From NCBI GenBank assembly GCA_965202735.1, contig OZ241844.1:3038001-3102000 (forward strand): DNA of 64,000 nucleotides, given 5' to 3'. The notes under the pieces were generated by a model. It was not told where the DNA came from, did not search any database, and saw only the letters and a list, made by a program, of their open reading frames with translations. Positions 48,023 to 57,500 of this stretch are shown piece after piece; positions within the stretch are counted from its first letter, which is position 1, and every line of letters begins with the position of its first letter. A program made the position numbers and the translations under genes. The stretch is from HK1 sp965202735. GTDB lineage: Bacteria > Pseudomonadota > Gammaproteobacteria > HK1.

Positions 48023-48805
48023 CTACCTCCCCCGCCAGACCGGATCGCGCTTCTCGGCGAAGGCGCGGAACCCCTCCATCTGGTCCTCGCTGTCGTAGAG
48101 CCGGTCGACGGTCGGGAGCTGGCGCTTGCCGACGCGGCTCAGCGCGTCGCTGGCCCGCAGGTTCTCCGCCTCGCGCACCACTTCCTTGACGGCCGCGAAG
48201 ACCAGCGGCGGCCCGCCTTCCAGCAGCCGCGCGAGCGCCCAGGCGCGCTCCAGCAGCCGCGCGGGCGCCACCACCTCGTTGACCACGCCCCACCGGTGCG
48301 CCTCCTCGGCGTCCATCCACCGCCCGGTGAACAGCAGGTCCATGGCGATGTGGAAGGGCATGCGCTTCGGGAGCTTGATGGTCGCGGCATCGGCGAGCGT
48401 TCCGGCGCGGATTTCCGGCAGAGCGAACGACGCCGTGCTCGACGCGAGAATCAGGTCGCACGAGAGCGCAAGCTCGAACCCGCCGCCCACCGCCATGCCG
48501 TTGACGGCGGCGATCACCGGCTTGTTCAGGCCCGGCAGCTCCTGCAGGCCCGCGAACCCGCCGACGCCGTAGTCGCCGTCCACCGCGTCTCCGGCCGCCG
48601 CCGCCTTCAGGTCCCATCCGGCGCTGAAGAACCGCTCCCCGGCGCCGGTGACGATCGCGACCCGCAGCTCCGGGTCGTCGCGGAACGCCTTGAACGTCTC
48701 GCCCATGAGGCGGCTGGTGGCGAGATCGATGGCGTTGGCCCTGGGGCGGTCGAGGGTGACTTCGACGACCCCGCCTTCGCGCCGGGTTCTGACGACTTCG
48801 CTCAT
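48023..48805 (-). CDS. Enoyl-CoA hydratase/isomerase, CaiD-like
   Basis: 260 residues of the crotonase fold. Oxyanion-hole blocks are ERFFSAGWDLKA (about 59-70) and NGMAVGGGFELALSCDLILA; FALPEIRAGTLADAATIKLPKRMPFHIAMDLLFTGR is close to the carnitinyl-CoA dehydratase CaiD pattern. It hydrates or dehydrates acyl-CoA; carnitinyl-CoA is only one possibility. ATG 48805 follows AAAGGAG. A 74-75 bp tandem repeat sits in its upstream region. Confidence 0.87.
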   Translation of the reverse strand: MSEVVRTRREGGVVEVTLDRPRANAIDLATSRLMGETFKAFRDDPELRVAIVTGAGERFFSAGWDLKAAAAGDAVDGDYGVGGFAGLQELPGLNKPVIAAVNGMAVGGGFELALSCDLILASSTASFALPEIRAGTLADAATIKLPKRMPFHIAMDLLFTGRWMDAEEAHRWGVVNEVVAPARLLERAWALARLLEGGPPLVFAAVKEVVREAENLRASDALSRVGKRQLPTVDRLYDSEDQMEGFRAFAEKRDPVWRGR

Positions 48806-48910
48806 TGCTGGTGATCTCCTTTCCGCGGCTGGCGCCGCATGGTCTGCCGGCAACCGCATGGTCCGTCGACACGCCGCCGCCGGGGAATGCCGCGCCGGGG
48901 GCCCGGCGCG

Positions 48911-49090
48911 GGCCACTCCAGGGAAGCCGCGGCATTTTCAACCTCGGTCGTTTTCACCGTGTCCCCCTCATCGTCGTCTCGCACGGGCCGCTCCAGGGAA
49001 GCCGCGGCATTTTCAACCTCGGTCGTCTTCACCGTACCCCCTCATCGTCGTCTCGCACGGGCCGCTACGGGGAAGCCGCGGCATTTTCAG
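48911..49090. repeat. 74-75 bp tandem repeat, 2.4 copies
   Basis: Units begin at 48911, 48986 and 49060 (GGCCACTCCAGGGAAGCC and variants); all contain AAGCCGCGGCATTTTCA. It fills the intergenic stretch between the GNAT gene end and the hydratase upstream region, which has no gene. Confidence 0.9.
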
Positions 49091-49094
49091 CTCC

Positions 49095-49718
49095 TCACCA
49101 TCTCTCCTCGCGGTCTCGACGGGCGCCCGGGTCGCGGGCGGCCCGCGAAACCTCCTCCATCTCCACGGACACGACCTCGCGGTCGTACACCTCGAACCCG
49201 GCCCGCCGGTACACCCGGAGCGCCCCGGGATGATCCAGAGAGCAGGTATGCAGCCAGACCCGCCGGGGACCGTAGCGCCAGGCCCGATCGAGCGCCCAGC
49301 CGAGCAGGGCGGGGCCGAGACCGCGGCCGATGTAGTCCGGCACGAGGCCGAAGTAGGCGATCTCGACCTCGTCCTCGACCCGCCGGTCGAGCTCGACGTA
49401 TCCGGCCGGCACGCCGCGGACATGGAGGACATGCACCTCTACCGCATCGTCGTGAACGATCGCGGCGAGCGCGCCGTCGCAGAGCCGCCGCCGCTCGTAC
49501 CAGCCCCAGTCCGCCCCCACGGTGTCGTAGAGGTAGCGGTAGAAGGAGACGGTGGGACGCTCGGCGTGCTGGACCGTGACCCGCTCCGGCCACGCGGGGG
49601 CGGCCGGTCGCCGGTCCGGCGACGTCATTTCCAGATAGGTGACGGTCACCAGGACCGTCCGCCCGCCGGCCGCCTTCGCGCCGCCGGCGCCGCGCCGGGT
49701 CGGACCGCCTGCGGACAT
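49095..49718 (-). CDS. GNAT family N-acetyltransferase
   Basis: About 207 residues. The acetyl-CoA loop is LVPDYIGRGLGPALLGWALDRAW, followed by VWLHTCSLDHPGALRVYRRAGF, the typical motif A/B of GNATs. The substrate is unknown. ATG 49718 (MSAGG) or a later MTSPDRR could be the start. It is divergent from the oxidoreductase gene. Confidence 0.83.
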   Translation of the reverse strand: MSAGGPTRRGAGGAKAAGGRTVLVTVTYLEMTSPDRRPAAPAWPERVTVQHAERPTVSFYRYLYDTVGADWGWYERRRLCDGALAAIVHDDAVEVHVLHVRGVPAGYVELDRRVEDEVEIAYFGLVPDYIGRGLGPALLGWALDRAWRYGPRRVWLHTCSLDHPGALRVYRRAGFEVYDREVVSVEMEEVSRAARDPGARRDREERW

Positions 49719-49749
49719 GCCGTTCTCCGTTGAACCCGCGCTTGCGCAG

Positions 49750-49836
49750 GGCCGCTCCGAGGGACCTGTGGGCCCCCGATTGCATGGGAACCTCCCGGTG
49801 ATCGGACCCGGCCGCTCCGAGGGACCTGTGGGCCCC
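49750..49836. repeat. 27-bp direct repeat at 60-bp spacing
   Basis: The 27 bases at 49750-49776 (GGCCGCTCCGAGGGACCTGT and on) recur exactly at 49810-49836 in the shared upstream region of the GNAT and oxidoreductase genes. Confidence 0.9.
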
Positions 49837-49888
49837 GCCCTCTGGCATGATCGCACCTTCCGGAACGACACGCGAGGATTCGGAGCCG

Positions 49889-50965
49889 ATGGGCAACGTG
49901 CCGGAGACGATGCGCGCGGTGCTGCTGACCGGACACGGCGGTCCGGACATGCTGGAGTACCGCGAAGATGTACGCACACCGGCCCCCGCTCCCGGCGAGG
50001 TGCTGGTGCGGGTGACCGCGTGCGGCGTCAACAATACCGACATCTGGGTGCGCGAGGGCGCCTACGGCTCCGAGGACGACCCCGGCGCGGTGTCGTCGTG
50101 GCGGCGGGGCCACCGGATCGAGTTCCCGGTGATCCAGGGCGCGGACATCGCCGGGCGCATCGCCGCGGTCGGCGACGGCGTCGACGCCGCCATCATCGGG
50201 AAGCGGGTGATGGTGGACTTCGGCCTCTACAACGACCCCGGACCCAGTCTCGCCGATGTGGACTACATCGGCCACGGCCGCGATGGCGGGTTCGCCGAGT
50301 ACTGCGCGGTCCCGGCGGAGAACGCGCACATCGTGTCGACTCCGCTCTCCGATGCCGAGCTCGCCACCTTCTGCTGCGCCTGCGTCACCGCGGAGCGCAT
50401 GCTGGCGCGAGCCCACGTCACCGGCGGCGAGACCGTGCTCGTCACCGGCGCGTCGGGCGGCGTGGGCACGGGACTCGTCCAGCTCGCGAGGGCGCGCGGG
50501 GCGATCCCGATCGCGGTCGCCAGCGCCCGGTGGGCGGATGCCCTGCTGGAGCTCGGCGCGCAGGCGGTCGTCGCCCGCGAATCGCACGACCTGGGCGCGG
50601 CGATCCGCTCCACTCTGGGCGCGCGTCCCGTCGACGTGGTCGCCGACGTGGTCGCCGGCCCCATGTTCGGGACCCTGCTCAACGTGCTGCGCCCCGAGGG
50701 CCGGTACGTCACCGCCGGGGCGATCGCGGGCCCGCTCGTCCAGCTCGACCTGCGCACCGTGTATCTGAAGCACCTCGACCTCATCGGCTCGACCCAGGGG
50801 TCGCGCGAGGACTTCGCCCGCGTGCGCGACCTCGCGGTCGACGGCAGGATCCGGCCCGTGCTCGCCGGAACCTACCCTCTGGAGGACATCGCCCGCGCCC
50901 AGGCCGACTTCGTGGCCAGGGACTTCATCGGCAAGCTGGTCATCACGACGGAGAGAGCGCAATGA
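49889..50965 (+). CDS. Zinc-type alcohol dehydrogenase-like/quinone oxidoreductase
   Basis: About 358 residues of the MDR superfamily. N-terminal GroES-like part (GEVLVRVTACGVNNTDIWVREGAYG) and Rossmann part with VLVTGASGGVGTGLVQLARARGA. No zinc-binding Cys/His cluster is obvious, which fits the quinone-oxidoreductase/crotonyl-CoA-reductase-like branch. ATG 49889 is near a GGAG; an inner ATG at 49910 is possible. Its stop overlaps the next gene by ATGA. Confidence 0.87.
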   Translation: MGNVPETMRAVLLTGHGGPDMLEYREDVRTPAPAPGEVLVRVTACGVNNTDIWVREGAYGSEDDPGAVSSWRRGHRIEFPVIQGADIAGRIAAVGDGVDAAIIGKRVMVDFGLYNDPGPSLADVDYIGHGRDGGFAEYCAVPAENAHIVSTPLSDAELATFCCACVTAERMLARAHVTGGETVLVTGASGGVGTGLVQLARARGAIPIAVASARWADALLELGAQAVVARESHDLGAAIRSTLGARPVDVVADVVAGPMFGTLLNVLRPEGRYVTAGAIAGPLVQLDLRTVYLKHLDLIGSTQGSREDFARVRDLAVDGRIRPVLAGTYPLEDIARAQADFVARDFIGKLVITTERAQ

Positions 50966-51399
50966 AGACATCGCTCGTCGCAGGCATTCGCAGAGTCGAA
51001 CACGCAGCCGTGGACGAGTCCAATACCATCGGCTTCCTCGGCGAGGCGTTGCGCGTGTACGGCACGCCGTCGATGGTGCATGACATCGAGTACGCATGCT
51101 GGCGGCTCGTCGGCGAACACCTCGACCCCGGCGAGGCCTCGCTCGGGGTCCACGTCTCGGTGGACCACCTCGGCGCCACCCCCGCCGGACACCGCGTGGA
51201 GATCGCGGTGACGGTGCGCTCGGTGGAAGGGCGGAAGGTGACACTGGACGCCGAGGTGCGCGACGCGGCCGAGGTGGTCGGGCGCGGGACGCACGTGCGG
51301 GTGGTCACCGAGGTGGACCGGCTCCGGCCCCGGGTCGCGTCTAAGCGCGAACGGCTCGACGCGGCGGACGGCGGTCAGGATCGGGGCGCGGCGGAGTAG
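50962..51399 (+). CDS. FlK-like hot-dog thioesterase
   Basis: 145 residues. The thioesterase of the fluoroacetyl-CoA (FlK) type is suggested by Thr35 in GTPSMVHDIEY, Glu43, and His69 in VSVDHLGATPAG, matching the Thr-Glu-His triad of that family. It may hydrolyse short acyl-CoAs. Translation is coupled to the oxidoreductase through the ATGA overlap. Its 3' end lies at the edge of a 73-bp tandem repeat. Confidence 0.83.
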   Translation: MKTSLVAGIRRVEHAAVDESNTIGFLGEALRVYGTPSMVHDIEYACWRLVGEHLDPGEASLGVHVSVDHLGATPAGHRVEIAVTVRSVEGRKVTLDAEVRDAAEVVGRGTHVRVVTEVDRLRPRVASKRERLDAADGGQDRGAAE

Positions 51400-51580
51400 C
51401 CCGCAACAAGCAGGCGGCCGAATCCGGCATCAGAGAGCGCCTCCCTCGACATGGCCACAGGGCGCGGGGGAGCAGCCCGCGAGCAGGCGGCCGAATCCGG
51501 CATCAGAGAGCGCCTCCTTCGACGTGGCCGCAGGGCGCGGGGGAGCAGCCCGCGAGCAGGCGGCCGAATCCGGGCACCGG
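51396..51580. repeat. 73-bp tandem repeat at convergent gene ends
   Basis: Units recur at 73-bp steps (AGGCGGCCGAATCCGG near 51412, 51485 and 51558). The repeat covers the end of the thioesterase gene and, on the other strand, the last 25 codons of the racemase-family gene, which are one translated unit (GFGRLLAGCSPAPCGHVEGG). Confidence 0.92.
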
Positions 51581-52324
51581 GTCGGAACAGCCCGCCTCGC
51601 GCAGGGACTGCCAGAACAGCGTCTGGATCGAGCTCAGCACCGGCCGGCCGAGCGCGGCCTCCGCACGCTCGATGATCTCCACGGCGCGGATGGCGGTGCA
51701 CGAGATGAAGAGCGCGTCGGCGCGCTCGTCGCAGACCTCCAGCGCCGCGTCGAGGATCGCTTCGGGGGGGATGCACGCCATCTCGCGATCGTCGTCCATC
51801 AGGAACCCTCCGACGTTGACGACCTCCACGCCGCTGGCCTCCAGGAAGGCGCGCATGGCCTGGTTGACCGAGTCGACGTAGGGCGTCAGGAGCGAGATCC
51901 TGCGGACCCCCAGGCGCGCGAACCCCGCGACGGCGGACGTGATCGGCGTCACCACCGGAATGCCGGGCCGTCCCGCCGCCCGGACCTCGCTCGCGACCCG
52001 CTCGTATCCGAGCGCCACGGTGCCCGACGTGCAACTGTAGGCCACCGCGTCGAGCCGCTGGCCCGGGATGAGGAGCCCCACCGCGTCGCCCAGCCAGTCC
52101 CCCTGGCGGCGGAGGTTCTCGACCGTCACCGGGTTGATGTTCTGGATCCGCGCCGTGTAGAACATGACGTCCGGGGGCAGCATGGTGTGGAAGTCGCGCT
52201 CCGTCGCCACGTCGCTGTCGAGCACGACCAGCCCGATGCGGTGGCGAGCCGGCCCGGCGTCGAGCTCGAAGCGGGTCGAGACCTTGATGGTGGGAAGGCC
52301 GGCGGTCCGGGGCTGGGCGCTCAT
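51503..52324 (-). CDS. Asp/Glu racemase-family protein (maleate isomerase/EutA type)
   Basis: 273 residues. Two catalytic cysteines are in place: SCTSGT (Cys98) and SCTAIR (Cys209). The start RIGLVVLDSDVATERDF and MLPPDVMFYTARI resemble maleate cis-trans isomerase, arylmalonate decarboxylase and the ectoine-use protein EutA; the substrate cannot be decided. The C-terminal 25 residues come from the tandem repeat, so the ancestral end of the protein may have been different. Upstream lies a double MITE copy. Confidence 0.83.
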   Translation of the reverse strand: MSAQPRTAGLPTIKVSTRFELDAGPARHRIGLVVLDSDVATERDFHTMLPPDVMFYTARIQNINPVTVENLRRQGDWLGDAVGLLIPGQRLDAVAYSCTSGTVALGYERVASEVRAAGRPGIPVVTPITSAVAGFARLGVRRISLLTPYVDSVNQAMRAFLEASGVEVVNVGGFLMDDDREMACIPPEAILDAALEVCDERADALFISCTAIRAVEIIERAEAALGRPVLSSIQTLFWQSLREAGCSDPVPGFGRLLAGCSPAPCGHVEGGAL

Positions 52325-52412
52325 GGCTCGTGTCCTCGCGAAGCGGGCGGAACGCTATCGTAAACGGTGCCGGGCCGTCCGCAAGGGCATCCGTGAAGCA
52401 TCCGTGAAGCAG

Positions 52413-52664
52413 CAGCAATTCCCGCCAAGCGGGAACAGGCCCCTGAAATCCCCTCGATTCGACGCCCTGGTGGTCGAAATCGTGCCGGAATCCCGCCACG
52501 GTACGGCCTCTCCGGGCGTCTGGCGGGAATCGCTGGTGAAGCAGCAACTCCCGCCAGATGGGAACATGCCCTCGAGATCCCCTCGGTGGGCCGCTCTGGT
52601 GGTCGGAATCGTGCCGGAATCCCGCCACGGTACGGCCTCTCCGGGTGTCTGGCGGGAATTGCCG
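52413..52664 (+). mobile_element. MITE-like element, two tandem copies
   Basis: Copies of 123 bp at 52413-52535 and 52542-52664, with ends CAGCAATTCCCGCCA / TGGCGGGAATCGCTG and CAGCAACTCCCGCCA / TGGCGGGAATTGCCG. The bases GTGAAGCAG before the first copy recur directly after it (52536-52544), and TCCGTGAAG follows the second copy. The array lies between the racemase start and the nitroreductase end. Confidence 0.87.
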
Positions 52665-52679
52665 TCCGTGAAGCGACGC

Positions 52680-53516
52680 TCAGTCGAGGCGGAATCCCCG
52701 CGAGCGCACGAACGCCCCGAAGTCTTCCCGCTCGCTTGCCGCGACCTGCCGCGCCTTGTCCTCGGACCATCCGTAGAAGTCCGCGCGCCCGAACCGCCCG
52801 GGGTCGCGCTGCCGCTCCGGGTCCAGCGGGAGGACCGCGTGGCGGCGCGCATCGCAGCTCGCGATCCACCGCCCGAGACCGCCGTCGTCGTAGCGGCCGG
52901 TGTGCACGAAGGCATCGAGCGGCAGCCGGGGGGTGATCCTGCGCTCCTTCGCCGGGTATCCCGCCACCATCCCCGCGACGGGAAACACGTGGTCCGGCAA
53001 TCCGAGCAGCTCCGCAACCCCGGCCGCATGGTTGCGGACCGCGCTCAGGGGACAGCAGCCGAGCCCCGCCGCCTGGGCGGCGCGAATGAATCCGGCCATG
53101 ACCAGGCCGGTGTCCACCGCCGCATTGAAGAAGCTGTCGAGGTGATCGTTGGCGTAGGGAGTGCCGCGCAGCGCGCAGATGCGGCGGATGCGGCGGTTGT
53201 CCCCGCAAAATACGAGCAGGACGGGCGCGTCGGCGATCCACGGCATCGACGGAATGAGCGCGGCGATCCGTTCGTGCGCGGAACGCTCGCTCACGTGCAC
53301 GACGCACGACTGCTGGAGATCGGACTTCGCGGGGGCGGAGAACGCGCACGCGAGCAGGGTCCGGAGCAGCGCCGGGGCCACCGGCTCGCCGGTGAACGCG
53401 CGGTGGCTGCGGTGCGCGGCGAGGCCCGCGAGCTCGGGGTTGCGCTCCAGCCGCTCGGGCACCTCGACGCCCTCGCCGAACCTGGCCTGGATGAGAGCCG
53501 AGAGGGTTTCGCTCAT
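52680..53516 (-). CDS. NfsA-like nitroreductase
   Basis: 278 residues of the FMN-dependent nitroreductase fold. The HRSHRAFTGEPV block (about 35-46) is the FMN phosphate-binding start, FSAPAKSDLQQ and GLVMAGFIRAAQAAGLGCCPLSAVRNH follow, and the C-terminal VAGYPAKERRITPRLPLDAFVH is NfsA-like. It reduces quinones or nitro compounds using NAD(P)H. ATG 53516 follows AAGGAG. Confidence 0.88.
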   Translation of the reverse strand: MSETLSALIQARFGEGVEVPERLERNPELAGLAAHRSHRAFTGEPVAPALLRTLLACAFSAPAKSDLQQSCVVHVSERSAHERIAALIPSMPWIADAPVLLVFCGDNRRIRRICALRGTPYANDHLDSFFNAAVDTGLVMAGFIRAAQAAGLGCCPLSAVRNHAAGVAELLGLPDHVFPVAGMVAGYPAKERRITPRLPLDAFVHTGRYDDGGLGRWIASCDARRHAVLPLDPERQRDPGRFGRADFYGWSEDKARQVAASEREDFGAFVRSRGFRLD

Positions 53517-53597
53517 GAGAGGCGCTCCTTGTGGGTGGTCCCTGGCCACTATCCCGGTCCACCTTCGGGCGCATCGGTGTCAGGCCGGCGCCGTGCT

Positions 53598-54365
53598 TCA
53601 GTTGATTCCGGTGATGGCGCCGAGCGTCGGGCCGATCTCCCGGTGGAGCACGAGGTCCGCCAGCTCGTCGAGCTCCGTCGGGTCGCGGTTGAGGATGACG
53701 AGCGTCGCGCCGAGCCGCCTCGCCTGGACCGGGAACCCCGCGGCGGGGTGGACCACGAGCGAGGACCCGATGGCGAGGAACAGGTCGCACTGCGCGGTCG
53801 CGGCCTCGGCGCGGCGCATCGCCGCCTCCGGCATCGCCTGGCCGAACGAGATGGTGGCCGTCTTCACGTGCCCGCCGCACCGGTCGCACACCGGAAGGGC
53901 GCCGTCGCGCGCGAACGCCTCGAGGATGGGCTCGAGCGCGCAAGGCGCCCCGCACTCGATGCACTTCGCGTAGGTCGAGTTCCCGTGCAGCTCGACCACC
54001 TGCGCGTCCGGCACCCCGGACTTCTGGTGCAGGCCGTCGATGTTCTGGGTGATCACGGTGGCCACGATGCCGCGACGCACGAGCGACGCGACGGCGCGGT
54101 GGCCGTGGTTGGGCTCGGCGCCGGCCATGGTGCGGTGGCTCTCCACCCGCTGGCTCCACGCCTCGCGCCGCGCCGGCTCCGATGCGACGAAGTCGCGGAA
54201 GTCGACCGGCCGCCGCCGCGACCACATGCCGCCCGGGCTGCGGAAGTCGGGGATTCCGGACTCGGTGCTGATGCCGGCGCCGGTGAACACCACGGCCCGG
54301 CGGGCGTTCTCGACAAGCGCACGGAGGCGCTCGAGGTCCGGGTCGCCGGCGACGGGAGTGGTCAA
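53598..54365 (-). CDS. cobB: NAD-dependent deacylase, sirtuin
   Basis: 255 residues. NAD pocket GAGISTESGIPDFRSP (29-44), TQNIDGLHQKSG, the catalytic His in VELHGNS, and two zinc Cys pairs (CIECGAPC and CDRCGG). It removes acyl groups from lysines. Its start lies about 160 bases downstream of the DUF499 gene end on the same strand, but that proximity does not prove a shared function. Confidence 0.93.
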   Translation of the reverse strand: MTTPVAGDPDLERLRALVENARRAVVFTGAGISTESGIPDFRSPGGMWSRRRPVDFRDFVASEPARREAWSQRVESHRTMAGAEPNHGHRAVASLVRRGIVATVITQNIDGLHQKSGVPDAQVVELHGNSTYAKCIECGAPCALEPILEAFARDGALPVCDRCGGHVKTATISFGQAMPEAAMRRAEAATAQCDLFLAIGSSLVVHPAAGFPVQARRLGATLVILNRDPTELDELADLVLHREIGPTLGAITGIN

Positions 54366-54524
54366 CGTCCGCCCCGGCCGGAGCGGCTGCCTGTGCGGAG
54401 CGACGCGCGTTCAGGCGTATTCCGATGGGGTCCAGGGTGGGGTTCAGAGAGCACTTGGAGCCGCCATTTCCGGGGTCCGGGGTCCGGGGACCGGGGGCTG
54501 TGGATCAGTGGGCCGGTCACGGGC

Positions 54525-57500
54525 TCACGACCTCTCGAACCCGTGGCTCCTGAACCGCAGCGTCCGGCAGTTCTCGTCGACGACGCGCTGCACGTCCCCG
54601 GAGACACCCTCCGCCACCTCGGCCTCGATCTCCACCGTCACCCGGACCTTCCCGCCGGGCAGTGTCGTCAGATGTTGCAGGACTTCCTCGGCGACCCTGC
54701 CCATGTCGCGGCCGGCACGGTCGGGGTCGATCTCGACGGTCCCGAAGAAGCGTCGCGGCCGCTCCGCCTCACGCGGCGGAACGCCGTAGACCGGGGGACC
54801 GGGCTCGCGCGTTTCCGACGGCGCCAGTCCGGGCGACTCCGACCCGGGCAGTGGTCCCGTTCCGGGCGGCGGTTGCGGTGGCTCCGGTCCGAGCGGCTCC
54901 GGCGTTCCGCGCGCCGCGCACTCGGCCTCGATCTGCGCCCGGGCGGCATCGGGCCTGACCAGCACGCCGGCCGCGTCGACATGGATCGCGGCTGCCTGCG
55001 CACCGAGCTTCAGGCCCTCGTAGCGTCCGTTCTCCGATACGCTGGTCGCGTACCCGAAGTACTCCCCGCCCGCGACCCCTTCCCGCACCGTCTCGACGAA
55101 TACCGCCCGGTCCCGCAGACGCGGCAGATAGCAGTAGGACGTGAGCGCATCCCATACCGTCTTCGCCGGCACGTGCTCCCGGTCGGGCCAGAACCAGCGA
55201 TCGAGCTCCATCCGGAGCAGCGCCGGCGACCATCGGACGATGACCTGATCGGCAGTCCGCAGGTGCCGCGAAGCCCTGGCCGGAATCGAATCCCCGGTGC
55301 CCGCCGCCCGGGAGATCTCCCAGCCGAGCGTGCCGACATCGCCGTTCTCGACCGGCTGCGCCGGCACCAGCAGCCAGCGCCAGGCCTCGTCGAAGCGGAT
55401 GCGCACGTTGCGGTCGCTCGTCTTCTCCCCCTCGGCCGCCTCGCGGCGCTGGTGCGCGTCGAGATTGAGCGCCTCCCGGTCGCGCACCACGGACTGCCAG
55501 GCGAGGAAGCGCCGGGCTTCCTGCCGCAGCCCGTCCATCGCCTCGCGGCCCGCGGCGAGGAACACGAGCGCGTTGCGGTGCTGGCGCGGCGCCGTCCCGC
55601 GATGGGCAAGGAGGTCGGCCGCGGCCCGCAGCGCGGCGCTTTCGGAGTCGTTGCTCCGATGGGTCGCGTCCGGCCGCAGCACGACGAGCCGGGTGGTCTG
55701 CTCGTCGGGCACGTCGCCGGACGACGCCGGACACGGGTGCACGCCCCCGAAGTCGCCCCGCTCGCGGCGGATGGCCTCGCGCACCCGCCGTTCGATCTCG
55801 CGTTCGACCTCGTCGTCGGCGAGCTGCTGCGCGCGTTCCTCCACGGTCCGGCGCAGGTTCGGCCGCGTGTCGTACCAGTAGCGCCGGTCCTTGCGGTAGA
55901 GGTAGGTCAGCCGTTCGGAAAGCTGCGACAGGGCGTCGTTGAACACCGAGACGGCCTCGCCCGGCTGCACCGCGCCGAGGCGCACGCGCACGTCCTCGAC
56001 GCCGCGCACCTGCTGCTGGACCACATGCGGCGCGCTGCCGAGGAAGATCGAGCGCGCCACGCGCCGCGCCGCCAGTGGCCGGCCGAAACGCGGGTTCTCC
56101 GTATCGATCCGCAACGGCCCCGAGTTGCGCCCGTCCACATCGCTTTCCAGCACCGAGGTCCAGCCCTCCGGCAGATAGCGCGTCAGCTCCTCGCGTACCG
56201 CCACCGCGTCGAGGCCGACCGCGCCCGGAAGGATCAGCAGGCTCGCGTCGTTGCGCACCCACAGGTCGTGGATCACCGCCGCCATCAGGCGCAGCACCCC
56301 GCGGGTGCGCTGGAAGCGCTCGAGGCTCGCCCAGTCCGCGTAGAGCCGGTCGAACACCTCCGGGTGGATCGGATAGCAGGCCTGCATCCGCTCGAGATAG
56401 CGCGCTTCGCGGCACTCGCCGGGAAAGGCGTCGCCCTCGTCGCGGTAGAGTGCGCTGAATGCGCGGCACACGTCGTCGCGCGCGGGCCCGTCGTCGGTCG
56501 GCAGGAAGAGCCGGCGGCGCACCACCTCGAAGCCCTCCTCGGCGCCCACCGGCTTCCAGATCGCCTCCATGCGCCCGAAGGTATGCTCGATCCGCGCGAG
56601 TGTCTCCTGTCCCGCGGAGCCCCCGATCTCGATGTCGGACTCGGGGATGGTCGCCACCAGCGCCGTGTTCCGGCTCGCGCGGGCCGCCTCGGTGAGCTCC
56701 TGGATGAAGGTCTGCACCGCATCGAAGCTGCCCGCCGGCAGCCCCTCGGCGCCGTGGATCTTGCGCGCGTAGGCGACCAGCTCGTCGATCAGGACGAGGC
56801 ACGGCCCGCAGGCGTCGAACAGGGCGCGCAGCGCCTCGGAGCCGGGCGGCACGCCCTTGCGGTCGGCGTCGCGCACGTGGTCGTAGAGCCTGCGGTTGCC
56901 CGCCTGCTCGGCGAGCTGGGCGCCGATCTCGCCCCACAGCGTGCGGATCGTGATGCCCTTGAGGTTGGGGGGCCGCCGCTCGCGGGCCGGGTTGAGCGCG
57001 GTGCCCACGACCACGGCGACGCGCGCCCGGGGCGGGCGCTCGATACCCGCTTCGCGCAGCAGCTCCGCCACCTGCGGCAGCCGGTCGAGCGGCGCGCGGC
57101 CCCGGCACAGGTGCCAGAGCGCGAGCAGGGAGTGGGTCTTGCCGCCGCCGAACGCGGTCTTGAGCTGAATGACCGGCTCGCCGCCGGCGCCGCCCAGCCG
57201 CTTCAGCGCCTGGAGCAGGAGGCCCCGGATTCCCTCGGTCACATAGGTGCGGGCGAAGAACTCGACCGGGTCCTGGTACTCGACCTCCGCCGTGCCGCGC
57301 GCGACCTGGGAGAGATCCGCGGCGAACTCCGCCTGCCGGTAGCGCCCGGCCGCGACATCGGGATGCGGGCGGGCGATCTCGCGCCAGGGTCTCAGCCCCT
57401 GCCGCGGAACGGCGGCGAGGACGCCCTCGCCGCGCCCCCGGCGCGGCGCCGCACCGGATGGACCGTGGGTACCGTGTGCACTGGATGCCCCGGGGGTGCC

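Noticed and set aside
53598..54365. The sirtuin as a defence effector of the DUF499 locus
   Set aside because: It is a compact CobB-like deacylase without the extra domains of defence sirtuins, and the 160-base gap gives no sign of coupling.
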